Assembly (NCBI RefSeq): GCF_024614185.1
Contig: NZ_JAHTLF010000016.1
Coordinates: 930,001 to 994,000 of the forward strand
Direction of reading: 5' to 3'
Origin: Nocardioides carbamazepini
GTDB lineage: Bacteria > Actinomycetota > Actinomycetes > Propionibacteriales > Nocardioidaceae
DNA: 64,000 nt
Below are positions 19,813-28,727 of this stretch, one piece after another. The translations under genes and the position numbers were made by a program. Position 1 is the stretch's first letter. Each line of letters begins with the position of its first letter. The notes under the pieces were generated by a model, which was not told where the DNA came from, did not search any database, and was given only the letters and a program-made list of their open reading frames with translations.

Positions 19813-21657
19813 ATGTGCGGGATCGTCGGGTACGTCGGGCCACGGTCGGCCGAGGACGCCGTCATCGACGGTCTGCGACGGCTGGAGTACCGGGGCTACG
19901 ACTCCGCGGGCATCGCGGTCGTCTACGACGGGGTGCTGACCGTCGAGAAGCGGGCCGGCAAGCTCGCCAACCTGGAGAAGGCGCTCGGTGAGTCGCCGAT
20001 CCCGGTCGCGGAGATCGGCATCGGGCACACCCGCTGGGCGACCCACGGCCCGCCCAACGACAGCAACGCCCATCCGCACACGGGGGCCGCGCGGCGGATC
20101 GCGCTGGTGCACAACGGCATCATCGAGAACTTCCTCGAGCTCAGGGACCGGGTCGAGGCCGACGACCACGAGCTGCTCTCCGACACCGACACCGAGATCG
20201 TCGCCCACCTCGTCGAGCTGCAGGTCCAGTCCGGCGTCGACCTGACCACGGCGATGCAGCGCGTGTGCCAGCAGCTCGACGGCGCGTTCACGCTCGTCGC
20301 CATCGACGCCGAGGAGCCGGGCACGGTCGTCGCCGCCCGCCGCAACTCACCGCTGGTCGTCGGACTGGGCGAGGGCGAGAACTTCCTCGGCTCCGACGTC
20401 GCCGCCTTCATCGAGCACACCCGCGAGGCGCTCGAGCTCGGTCAGGACCAGATCGTCGTGATGACCCGCGACGCGGTCGAGGTCACCGACTTCTGGGGGG
20501 CGCCGGTCGAGGCGCGCCGCTTCCACGTCGACTGGGACCTGTCGTCGGCGGAGAAGGACGGTCACGACTGGTTCATGCGCAAGGAGATCTTCGAGCAGCC
20601 CCGCGCGGTGGCGGACTCGCTGATCGGGCGGCGTACCCCGTCGGGGCAGCTGCAGCTCGACGAGATGCGTCTGGCCGACGAGGAGCTGCGCGACGTCGAC
20701 AAGATCATCATCATCGCGTGCGGGACGTCGTTCTACGCCGGCATGGTCGCGAAGTACGCCATCGAGCACTGGACCCGCACTCCGGTCGAGGTGGAGCTCG
20801 CGTCCGAGTTCCGCTACCGCGACCCGATCATCGACGCGACGACGCTGGTCGTCGCGATCAGCCAGTCCGGCGAGACCGCCGACACGCTCCAGGCGATCCG
20901 GCACGCCCGCTCACAGCGGGCCAAGGTCCTCGCGATCTGCAACACGAACGGCTCCTCGATCCCGCGTGAGTCCGACGCCGTCATCTACACCCACGCCGGT
21001 CCCGAGATCGGCGTCGCCTCGACCAAGGGCTTCCTCACCCAGCTGGTCGCCTGCTACCTGCTCGCGCTCTACATCGCGCAGGTCAAGGGCACCCGGTTCG
21101 GTGACGAGATCGACGAGATCATGCGGCACCTCGAGGCGATGCCCGACCACATCGAGACGGTGCTCGAAGGTGCCGAGCAGGTCTACGCGCTCGCCGCCGA
21201 CCATGCCACGACCCGCTCGGTGCTCTTCCTCGGGCGCCACGCCGGCTACCCGGTGGCGCTGGAGGGCGCGCTCAAGCTCAAGGAGCTGGCCTACCTCCAC
21301 GCCGAGGGCTTCGCCGCCGGCGAGCTCAAGCACGGCCCGATCGCGCTCGTCGAGGACGGGCTCCCGGTCCTGTGCGTGGTCCCCCCGCAGGGGCGCGACC
21401 AGCTGCACGGCAAGATGCTGAGCGGGATCCAGGAGGTCCGTGCCCGCGGTGCCCGGACCATCTGCCTGGCCGAGGAGGGCGACACCGCGATCGAGCCGTA
21501 CGCCGACGTGCTGGTGCGGCTGCCGAAGGTGCCGGTGCTGCTCCAGCCGCTCGTCGCGATCGTGCCGCTCCAGCTCTTCGCCTGCGAGCTCGCCACGGTG
21601 CTCGGCCACGACGTCGACCAGCCGCGCAACCTCGCCAAGTCCGTCACGGTGGAGTAG
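19813..21657 (+). CDS. glmS: Glutamine--fructose-6-phosphate aminotransferase (isomerising)
   Basis: A 614-residue enzyme making glucosamine-6-phosphate from fructose-6-phosphate and glutamine. The N-terminus MCGIVGYVG exposes the catalytic Cys after Met removal, and GHTRWATHG belongs to the class II glutaminase domain. Two SIS sugar-isomerase domains follow (CGTSFYAGMVAKY, ISQSGETADTLQA, ASTKGFLTQL). The conserved C-terminus QPRNLAKSVTVE is intact. No glmS ribozyme-like leader is possible, because the transcript appears leaderless. acpS follows after 5 nt. Confidence 0.98.
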   Translation: MCGIVGYVGPRSAEDAVIDGLRRLEYRGYDSAGIAVVYDGVLTVEKRAGKLANLEKALGESPIPVAEIGIGHTRWATHGPPNDSNAHPHTGAARRIALVHNGIIENFLELRDRVEADDHELLSDTDTEIVAHLVELQVQSGVDLTTAMQRVCQQLDGAFTLVAIDAEEPGTVVAARRNSPLVVGLGEGENFLGSDVAAFIEHTREALELGQDQIVVMTRDAVEVTDFWGAPVEARRFHVDWDLSSAEKDGHDWFMRKEIFEQPRAVADSLIGRRTPSGQLQLDEMRLADEELRDVDKIIIIACGTSFYAGMVAKYAIEHWTRTPVEVELASEFRYRDPIIDATTLVVAISQSGETADTLQAIRHARSQRAKVLAICNTNGSSIPRESDAVIYTHAGPEIGVASTKGFLTQLVACYLLALYIAQVKGTRFGDEIDEIMRHLEAMPDHIETVLEGAEQVYALAADHATTRSVLFLGRHAGYPVALEGALKLKELAYLHAEGFAAGELKHGPIALVEDGLPVLCVVPPQGRDQLHGKMLSGIQEVRARGARTICLAEEGDTAIEPYADVLVRLPKVPVLLQPLVAIVPLQLFACELATVLGHDVDQPRNLAKSVTVE

Positions 21658-21662
21658 CCACC

Positions 21663-22016
21663 GTGGCCGTGCTGGGCGTCGGCATCGACGTGTGCGAGAT
21701 CGCTCGCTTCGAGGAGTCGTGCCGGCGTACCCCGGCGTTGGTCACGAAGCTGTTCACCGAGGCCGAGCGCGGACTGCACGTCCGGTCGCTGGCGGCTCGC
21801 TTCGCCGCCAAGGAGGCCCTGGCCAAGGCGCTCGGCGCGCCGCGGGGGATGTCCTGGCACGACGCCGAGGTGGTCTCGGAGGACTCCGGCCGCCCGCGCT
21901 TCGTCCTGCGGGGCACCGTGCTCGCCGAGGCCGACGCGCTCGGGGTCACGTCCGTCCACCTGTCGCTGACCCACGACGGCGGCATCGCCTCGGCCGTGGT
22001 CGTGCTGGAGTCCTGA
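21663..22016 (+). CDS. acpS: Holo-[acyl-carrier-protein] synthase
   Basis: A 117-residue phosphopantetheinyl transferase. GVGIDVCEIARF holds the magnesium-binding Asp and RFAAKEALAKALG the Glu/Lys pair. It transfers 4'-phosphopantetheine from CoA to carrier proteins of fatty acid synthesis, and possibly to the Pls-like thiolation domain at 1763. The GTG at 21663 (or 21669) is 5 nt after glmS, so the two are co-transcribed, as is the coaA-linked CoA theme nearby. Confidence 0.93.
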   Translation: MAVLGVGIDVCEIARFEESCRRTPALVTKLFTEAERGLHVRSLAARFAAKEALAKALGAPRGMSWHDAEVVSEDSGRPRFVLRGTVLAEADALGVTSVHLSLTHDGGIASAVVVLES

Positions 22017-22090
22017 TCCGGGACCGGGCACCCACGAGAACGGGACGGGTGTCCCTGTCGGACAGGCCGCCGCCCACGTCAAGGTGAAGG

Positions 22091-23952
22091 GTGAGCAGAG
22101 CAACCCGGAAGTCCCCGCGGCGTCGTCGTGTCGGCGCGCTGCTGACCTGCCTCCTCGTCTGCCTCGGCCTGCTGGTCCAGGTCCCTGCGGCACAGGGCGC
22201 GCGACCAGGGCCGCGGCCGACGCTGACCGGTCCGGCAGCGGCGGTCGTGCCCGGCGTCGCGGTGCAGCTGCGCGGGAGGGCCGCGCCCAGGTCGAGGGTC
22301 GTGCTGCAGCGCAAGGAGGGTCGACGCTGGGCGAGGGTGGCGCGCGAGCGGGCCGCCCGGACCGGGCGCTTCGCCTTCCGGGTCAGCCCCTCCGACTCCG
22401 CCTACCGGGTGAGCGCGCGCGGTCGGCACTCCGCCGTCGTCCGGGTGCGGCTGGCTCCCGCGCCGCCCGCCCCGCCCGCTCCCCGTGCCGCCGCCGTGTC
22501 CGCCCCCGCGGCCACCGACCCGCACACCCGGCTGCCGGTGACCGTCACCTTCACGCCGGCCCGGCCGGGGAGTCCCGTGGCGCTCGAGGCGCTGACGGAC
22601 GCCGGCTGGCGCCGGATCGCCGACGGAGTCGAGGACGACGCGGGCCGAGCCGTCCTGCTCGTGACCCCGCAGCGCACCACGACCTATCGCGTGAGCGGTG
22701 CTGACGCGCTATCGGCGCCGACCACGATCGCGGTCCGTCCGCCACGGACGACGCCGTGGGTGACCGGCTACTACGCCGGTTGGTTCTGGGACCAGGAGTA
22801 CGCGCCGGACGAGGTCGACATGACCGACCTGACCCATTTCGTGTTCGGGCGGGTGGCGCCGGGCGGCGGCTCGCTCGCCGGAGAGCCCGGCGAGATCGTC
22901 CCGGGAGCCGGCTCCGCGCACGATCCCGACGCGTCGCCGTACCCGGGCACCACGGTGGAGGACCACCTCGTCCGGAAGGCCCACGCGGCCGGTGCCGAGG
23001 CGCTGCTGATGCTCGGCGGTGACGGCTTCGACGGTGCCGGATTCGTCGCGTCGACCTCCGACGAGGTCCGGCCGGTCTTCGTGCGCAAGCTGGTGGACTA
23101 CCTCGTCGCCCACGACTACGACGGCGTCGACGTGGACTGGGAGAACTGTCTCGGGGGGCCGGCCTGGGAGTGCGGCGTCGACATCACCACCGAGGAGGCG
23201 GTCCGCCGCCTGGAGGCGCTGATCGTCGAGGTGCGGGCCGAGATGGCCACCCGGCCGCGCTACCGGACGGACCCTGGGCTGATCACCTTTCCCGGCTACG
23301 CGGTGAAGACCAACGAGCTCAACGACGGCAAGGTGGCCGACTGGCAGGCCGAGCTGCCCTGGCTGGTCGACCAGTACAACCTGATGTCCTACGGCATCGG
23401 CACCACCTGGAACGGTGCCGGCTGGGAGTCGTGGTTCTCCGGTGCGCTCGACGACGAGGGTCCGGCGCGGCCGGTCAGCATCGACAGCAGCATCGACGCC
23501 TACGCCTTCTCGGGGCGCCGCGGGAGAAGATCGGCATGGGCATCGGCTTCTACGGGATCTACTTCGGTCCCACCGTCACCGGCCCACGCCAGTCCACCGA
23601 GGACAACGAGATCTACGAGACCAACGACGTCGCCCTGTCCTGGACCCGGCTCAAGGAGCTCGGGTATCTCTCACACGGGGAGCGGCACTTCGACGAGGAC
23701 GCCTCGTCGACCTACCGCACCTATCCGGGTCACGAGGGCGGCTACGTCCCGCCGGCCGAGCCGGGGCTGCCGCCGCGCGAGCCGGCCGGCTTCCTGTCCT
23801 ACGAGGACGAGGAGTCGATCGCGGCCAAGGCGGCCTACACCCGAGCGGGCGGCGCCGGAGGCACGATCCTGTGGACCCTCAACTACGGCGCCGACCCGGA
23901 CGGGACCAATCCGCTGCTCGACGCGGTGGGGGAGGAGTTCCTGCGCCGCTGA
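22091..23952 (+). pseudogene. Secreted GH18-family glycoside hydrolase, frameshifted
   Basis: The frame starting at GTG 22091 encodes a signal peptide (LLTCLLVCLGLLVQVPAAQG), an Ig-like stalk (about residues 40-225) and a GH18 domain with the catalytic motif DGVDVDWE, E351 being the acid. After SIDAYAFSG (G run 23512-23515) this frame becomes nonsense and ends at 23992. The plus-one frame resumes the domain perfectly with APREKIGMGIGFYGI and runs to the stop at 23950-23952. One base is missing there. It is either a real inactivating mutation or a base-calling error in a G run. If whole, it would be a chitinase-like exoenzyme. The stalk resembles that of the GH16 protein at 29837. Confidence 0.8.
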
Positions 23953-23988
23953 CCGCCTGCGGCACGGACCGGGTGGAAGAGTGGGCGC

Positions 23989-25425
23989 GTGATCCGCGCC
24001 CACACCGTCGCACAGGTCCGCGCCGCCGAGGCCGACCTTCTCTCCCGGCTGCCCGACGGGGCGCTGATGCAGCGCGCCGCCGCCGGGCTGGGCTACGCCG
24101 TCCTCGACTTCCTGGGCTCCGCCTACGGCCGCCGGGTGCTGCTGCTCGTCGGCTCGGGCGACAACGGCGGCGACGCGCTGTACGCCGGCGCGCTGCTCGC
24201 CCGGCGGGGGGTGCAGGTGGAGGCGTGGCTGCTCTCCGCGGCAGCCCATCGCGGCGGCATCGACACGCTCCGCACAGCCGGCGGTCGGGTCGTTCCGTGG
24301 GCCTCGATTGGGCAGAGACTGCATGCCCCGACCCCAGAATTGCGCGGTTTGGTCCCAAACCGCGACAACTTCGACGTGGTGGTGGACGGCATCGTCGGCA
24401 TCGGCGGACGCCCCGGCCTGCGCCCCGAGGCAACGAGAGCGCTCGAGCTGGTGGCAGGCATCCCGGTCGTCGCGGTCGACACGCCGTCGGGCGTCGACGT
24501 CGACACCGGACAGGTCGCCGGCCCTCACGTCACCGCCGCGGTCACGGTCACCTTCGGGACCCACAAGGTCTGTCATCTCGTCGACCCGGCGGCGCAGGCA
24601 TGCGGGGCGATCCATCTCGTCGACATCGGCCTGGACCTGCCGGCCGCTCCGGTCGAGGCGCTCCAGGCCGCCGACGTGGCGGCGCTGCTCCCGTGCCCGG
24701 CGAGCGACGCCCACAAGTACACCCGCGGCGTCGTCGGCGTCCGTGCCGGCTCGGCGGCCTACCCGGGCGCCGCGCTGCTCAGCGTGGCCGGCGCGGCGTG
24801 CGGCCTCGCCGGGATGGTCCGCTACGACGGCGACCCGGCGGCCCTCGACCTGGTCCGCGCCGCGCACCCCGAGGTGGTCGGGCCCGGCCGTGTCCAGGCC
24901 TGGGTGGTCGGCTCGGGGAGCGATTCGGGAGCCGAGGACGCCGTCCGCCGCTCGGTGGCCGACGGCGTCCCGCTCGTCGTCGACGCCGACGCGCTCGCCT
25001 TCGCGGGGCTCGCGCGCGGACGCCCGGCGGTCCTCACCCCGCATGCCGGCGAGCTCGCCCGCATGCTCGGCGTCGACCGCGCCGAGGTCGAGGCACGCTG
25101 GCTCGAGCACGCCCGCCGCGCGGCCCGCACCTACGACGCCGTGGTGCTCCTCAAGGGACGCCACACCGTCGTCGCCCGGCCCGACGGCGCGACGCGCGTG
25201 ACCACGACCGGCACGCCCTGGCTGGCGACCGCCGGTGCCGGCGACGTCCTCGGGGGTGTGATCGGCGCGCTGCTCGCCACCGGCCTCACGCCGTACGACG
25301 CCGCGTCGGTCGGGTCGTGGCTGCACGGCGCCGCCGCGACGCTGGCGGCCCGGCGCGGCCCGATCGTCGCCGGCGACGTGGCGGCGGCCCTTCCGGCCCT
25401 GCTCGCACGCCTCACCACCCCCTGA
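23989..25425 (+). CDS. nnr: Bifunctional NAD(P)H-hydrate epimerase / ADP-dependent NAD(P)H-hydrate dehydratase
   Basis: A 478-residue repair enzyme for hydrated NADH and NADPH. The N-terminal YjeF epimerase domain shows LLVGSGDNGGDALYAG and VDTPSGVDVDTG. The C-terminal ribokinase-like dehydratase shows LTPHAGELARMLG and TAGAGDVLGGVIGALLA. Both active domains are complete. The GTG at 23989 follows AAGAGT by 6 nt (leaderless type). Residues about 105-126 are encoded by unusually AT-rich DNA containing a perfect palindrome (24343-24364), which looks like an in-frame insertion. alr follows 15 nt later. Confidence 0.93.
   Translation: MIRAHTVAQVRAAEADLLSRLPDGALMQRAAAGLGYAVLDFLGSAYGRRVLLLVGSGDNGGDALYAGALLARRGVQVEAWLLSAAAHRGGIDTLRTAGGRVVPWASIGQRLHAPTPELRGLVPNRDNFDVVVDGIVGIGGRPGLRPEATRALELVAGIPVVAVDTPSGVDVDTGQVAGPHVTAAVTVTFGTHKVCHLVDPAAQACGAIHLVDIGLDLPAAPVEALQAADVAALLPCPASDAHKYTRGVVGVRAGSAAYPGAALLSVAGAACGLAGMVRYDGDPAALDLVRAAHPEVVGPGRVQAWVVGSGSDSGAEDAVRRSVADGVPLVVDADALAFAGLARGRPAVLTPHAGELARMLGVDRAEVEARWLEHARRAARTYDAVVLLKGRHTVVARPDGATRVTTTGTPWLATAGAGDVLGGVIGALLATGLTPYDAASVGSWLHGAAATLAARRGPIVAGDVAAALPALLARLTTP
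24343..24364. repeat. Perfect palindrome inside nnr
   Basis: cgcggtttgg, two bases, then ccaaaccgcg: a 10-bp perfect inverted repeat in frame within the nnr epimerase domain. The flanks (24305-24342) are also less GC-rich than the rest of the gene. Confidence 0.6.
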
Positions 25426-25440
25426 TGGGACGATGAGGGC

Positions 25441-26607
25441 ATGTCGCGCCTGCCCCTCGGCCCCGCGGAGACCGTCGTCGACCTGGCGGCCATCCGCGCC
25501 AACGCGCGGTTGTTGCGCGCGACCGCCGGCGTGCCTCTGGTCGCCGTGGTGAAGGCCGACGGCTACGGCCACGGCGCGATCGCCAGTGCCCGGGCCGCGC
25601 AGCAGGGCGGGGCGGACTGGATCGGCACGGCGACCGTCGAGGAGGCGCTCGCGCTGCGGGCCGCCGGGATCCAGGGGCCGATGCTCTGCTGGATCGGCGG
25701 GCCCGACGCCGACTACGCCGCGGCGGCCGCCGCCGGGATCGACGTCAGTGCCCACGGCGTCGCCCAGCTCGACGCGATGGCCGCGGCCGACGCCGGCCGC
25801 ACGGAGCCGGCACGGGTCCAGCTCAAGCTCGACACGGGCATGTCCCGGGCCGGTGCCGGCCGGGGCGAGTGGGCGGCGCTGTTCGCCCGCGCCGCCGAGG
25901 GGGAGCGTGACGGCACCTGGCGGATCACCGGCATCTGGACGCACCCCGCCTGTGCCGACGAGCCCGAGCACCCCGCCAACGACCGGCAGGAGCAGGCCTT
26001 CCGCGAGGCCCTCGTGCTTGCCGGTGAGCACGGCCTGCGCCCCGAGCTGCGGCACTTCGCCAACTCCGCGACCGCGCTCCTGCGCCCCAGCGCCCGCTTC
26101 GACGCGGTCCGCTGCGGCATCGCGCTCTACGGCCTCGACCCGGCGCCCGGCCAGGCCACCGACATCGGCCTGGTCCCCGCGATGACCGTCCACGCGCCGC
26201 TCGCCCTGGTCAAGGACCTCGCGCCCGGCGACGCCGTCTCCTACGGCCACCGCTGGGTCGCCGAGCACGCGACGACCGTCGGGCTGATCCCGCTCGGGTA
26301 CGGCGACGGCATCCCCCGGCACGCCTCCTCCCCGGCAGCCGTCCAGCCGGCCGCGGTCGGCATCGGCGGCAAGCGGCGCCCGATCCGCGGCACCGTCTGC
26401 ATGGACCAGTTCGTCGTCGACCTCGGCGGCGACCGACCGGAGGTCGGCAGTGACGTCGTCGTGTTCGGACCGCCGGGCGCCGGCGGACCGACGGCGCAGG
26501 ACTGGGCCGAGGCGGCGGGCACCATCAACTACGAGATCGTGACCCGGATCGGCGGCCGGACCGCGCGCACCTACGTGGGTGGGCTCGACGAGCAGGACCC
26601 CACGTGA
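25441..26607 (+). CDS. alr: Alanine racemase
   Basis: A 388-residue PLP enzyme that interconverts L- and D-alanine for peptidoglycan. The PLP lysine is K38 in VAVVKADGYGHGA; the second catalytic residue is the Tyr of AVSYGHRW, and VCMDQFVVDLG is the conserved C-terminal segment. The ATG follows GACGAT by 6 nt and has no clear ribosome site. The gene overlaps the next by 4 nt. Order alr-hydrolase-tsaE-tsaB-rimI-tsaD is usual in actinobacteria. Confidence 0.97.
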   Translation: MSRLPLGPAETVVDLAAIRANARLLRATAGVPLVAVVKADGYGHGAIASARAAQQGGADWIGTATVEEALALRAAGIQGPMLCWIGGPDADYAAAAAAGIDVSAHGVAQLDAMAAADAGRTEPARVQLKLDTGMSRAGAGRGEWAALFARAAEGERDGTWRITGIWTHPACADEPEHPANDRQEQAFREALVLAGEHGLRPELRHFANSATALLRPSARFDAVRCGIALYGLDPAPGQATDIGLVPAMTVHAPLALVKDLAPGDAVSYGHRWVAEHATTVGLIPLGYGDGIPRHASSPAAVQPAAVGIGGKRRPIRGTVCMDQFVVDLGGDRPEVGSDVVVFGPPGAGGPTAQDWAEAAGTINYEIVTRIGGRTARTYVGGLDEQDPT

Positions 26608-27707
26608 GCCCCCGGGGCCGGATCGTCGGGTCGCTCGCGGGTGCGCTCGGCGTCGCCGCCGCGAGTACGGCGGCCGTCGGGATCCTGCGCCAGCAGCGGG
26701 CCATCGGCCGGCGTGCGGGCGAGGAGATCCCCTTCGGGACGCTGCGGTCGGCACCGGTGACGGTCGTCGCCGACGACGGCCTGCCCCTCCACGTCGAGGT
26801 CGACGAGGTCGCGGCCGCCCCCACCGCCGCCGGGCCGGTCGAGCGGCTGCTGCGGCGCGCGAAGGACGACACGCCACCGGTCACCGTCGTGTTCGTCCAC
26901 GGCTTCTGCCTCAACCTCGACTGCTGGCACTTCCAGCGCGCGGCGTACCGCGGCCTGGTCCGCGCGGTCTACTACGACCAGCGCTCCCACGGTCGGTCCG
27001 GCGACTCCGACCGCGCGCACTCGAACATCGACCAGCTCGGCCGCGACCTGCACCGGGTGATCGAGGAGGTCGTCCCCGACGGTCCGGTGGTCCTGGTCGG
27101 GCACTCGATGGGAGGGATGTCGATCGTCGCCTTCGCCGAGCAGTACCCCGAGCTGATCGGCTCCCGCGTCCTCGGCATCGGGTTGATCTCCACGACCGCC
27201 GGCGGCCTGGACCCGACCCGGATCCTGCTCCCGATGATCCCCGCCCGCCTCGCCGGCCCGGTCGCCAGGGGAGTGGTCCGCACGCTCCATCTCGGCCATC
27301 GCGCGGTCGACTCGGTGCGCCGGGCCGGCGGCTCGGTGGCCACCGTCGCGACCGACCGGTTCGCGTTCGGCAGCGACGTGCCCCGCGGGTACGTCGAGTT
27401 CGTCGACGAGATGCTCGCCGCGACCCCGTTCGAGGTGGTCGCCGACTTCTTCCCGCACTTCGCCGGCCTCGACAAGTTCGACTTCGTCGAGGTGCTCGGC
27501 CGGGTGCCGACCTCGGTCATCTGCGGCACCGCCGACAGGCTGACCTCGATCGGGCACTCGCGCAAGCTGCAGTCCCGGATCCCGGGTGCCCGGCTCCTCG
27601 AGTGCGAGGGTGCCGGCCATCTGGTGATCATGGAGCGTCACGAGCTGGTCAACGCCGAGCTCGACCAGCTCATCACCGCCGCATCCGCGAGGGCAGCCGC
27701 CCGATGA
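26604..27707 (+). CDS. Alpha/beta-fold hydrolase
   Basis: A 367-residue protein with an N-terminal hydrophobic helix (residues about 8-25), possibly a membrane anchor. The alpha/beta hydrolase domain has VVFVHGFCLN (oxyanion hole), the nucleophile elbow GHSMGGMS and the C-terminal GAGHLVIMERH with the catalytic His. The substrate is unknown. The position between alr and tsaE is conserved for such a hydrolase in many actinobacteria. It overlaps both neighbours by 4 nt, so it is translationally coupled to them. Confidence 0.88.
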   Translation: MSPRGRIVGSLAGALGVAAASTAAVGILRQQRAIGRRAGEEIPFGTLRSAPVTVVADDGLPLHVEVDEVAAAPTAAGPVERLLRRAKDDTPPVTVVFVHGFCLNLDCWHFQRAAYRGLVRAVYYDQRSHGRSGDSDRAHSNIDQLGRDLHRVIEEVVPDGPVVLVGHSMGGMSIVAFAEQYPELIGSRVLGIGLISTTAGGLDPTRILLPMIPARLAGPVARGVVRTLHLGHRAVDSVRRAGGSVATVATDRFAFGSDVPRGYVEFVDEMLAATPFEVVADFFPHFAGLDKFDFVEVLGRVPTSVICGTADRLTSIGHSRKLQSRIPGARLLECEGAGHLVIMERHELVNAELDQLITAASARAAAR

Positions 27708-28669
27708 CCGTCGAGACCCGGCGCGTCGGCCCCGAGGCCGCCGCGGACGTGCTGGCCGTGGTGAAGGCCGCGTTCGCCGACCGCCCCGTCCTCGACCCGC
27801 CCGCCGACGCGCTGGCCGAGACCGAGGAGTCCATCGCCGCGATGCTGGCGCCGGGCGGTGGCCTCCTGGTGACCGACGACGGCCGCCCCGTCGGGGCCCT
27901 GGTCCTCGACCCGGCCGACGACCAGCCCCACACCGTCTACCTGCGCCGCTTCGGCATCGACCCGGCCGCCCAGGGCCGCGGCCTGGCCCGCGACCTGGTC
28001 CGGTACGGGTTGCGCGAGGCGGCCCGCGGGGGCGCCCGCCGGGTGGTGATCCTGGCCCGCCAGGAGCTGCCCCGCACGACCGGCTTCTGGCGCGACATGG
28101 GCTTCACGGAGACGACGCGGCACGCGCCGTACGTCGAGATGGCGCGGTCCGTGCCCGTCCTCCTCGAGGTCCCGAGCGCGGACGCGATGCGCGACCTCGG
28201 CCGCCGCGTCGCCGGCCGGCTCGCCCGTGGGGACCTGCTGGTCCTCAGCGGAGAGCTCGGCGCCGGGAAGACCACGTTCACACAGGGGCTCGGGGAGGGG
28301 CTCGGCGTCCGCGGCCAGATCACGTCGCCGACCTTCGTCATCGCCCGGGTGCACCCGTCACTGGGGGACGGGCCCGAGCTGGTCCACGTCGACGCCTACC
28401 GCCTGGGTGGGCGGGCCGAGCTCGACGACCTCGATCTCGACACCGACCTCGACGAGGCCGTGACCGTCGTGGAGTGGGGGACGGGGCTCGCCGAGGGACT
28501 GGCCGAGGCGCGGCTCGAGGTGCGGATCACCCGGGCCACCGGGCAGGCGGGGCCCACCGACGCCGATCCCGAGGCCGACCCGCGCGTCGTCGAGATCGAC
28601 GCCGTCGGCGGCCGCTGGCTCGACTCCCGCGACTGGAACTGGTTCCAGTCGACGGCCTCTTTCCCCTAG
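27704..28669 (+). CDS. tsaE: GNAT acetyltransferase fused to TsaE ATPase
   Basis: A 321-residue fusion. Residues 1-148 form a GNAT domain with the acetyl-CoA loop RFGIDPAAQGRGLARDLV. Residues from about 150 form TsaE, the ATPase of t6A37 tRNA modification: Walker A LSGELGAGKTTFTQGLGEG, TSPTFVIARV, HVDAYRL and VVEWG are all present. Stand-alone TsaE is about 150-160 residues. No stop or start separates the halves, and the ATG at 27704 overlaps the preceding stop. The partners tsaB, rimI and tsaD lie at 31007-33163. The role of the extra GNAT half is unknown. Confidence 0.9.
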   Translation: MTVETRRVGPEAAADVLAVVKAAFADRPVLDPPADALAETEESIAAMLAPGGGLLVTDDGRPVGALVLDPADDQPHTVYLRRFGIDPAAQGRGLARDLVRYGLREAARGGARRVVILARQELPRTTGFWRDMGFTETTRHAPYVEMARSVPVLLEVPSADAMRDLGRRVAGRLARGDLLVLSGELGAGKTTFTQGLGEGLGVRGQITSPTFVIARVHPSLGDGPELVHVDAYRLGGRAELDDLDLDTDLDEAVTVVEWGTGLAEGLAEARLEVRITRATGQAGPTDADPEADPRVVEIDAVGGRWLDSRDWNWFQSTASFP

Positions 28670-28727
28670 GGTCCGGGTAGCCACCTGCGAAGGTCGCGGT
28701 GGACGAGGCGCAGGGGGGTCTGAGGAC

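Noticed and set aside
19799..19813. glmS ribozyme
   Set aside because: The -10 box lies 8 nt before the ATG, leaving no room for a leader RNA, and no ribozyme-like sequence is present.
23505..23525. Programmed frameshift in the GH18 gene
   Set aside because: A run of only four G and no downstream stimulatory structure that stands out; mutation or base-calling error is simpler, though not excluded.
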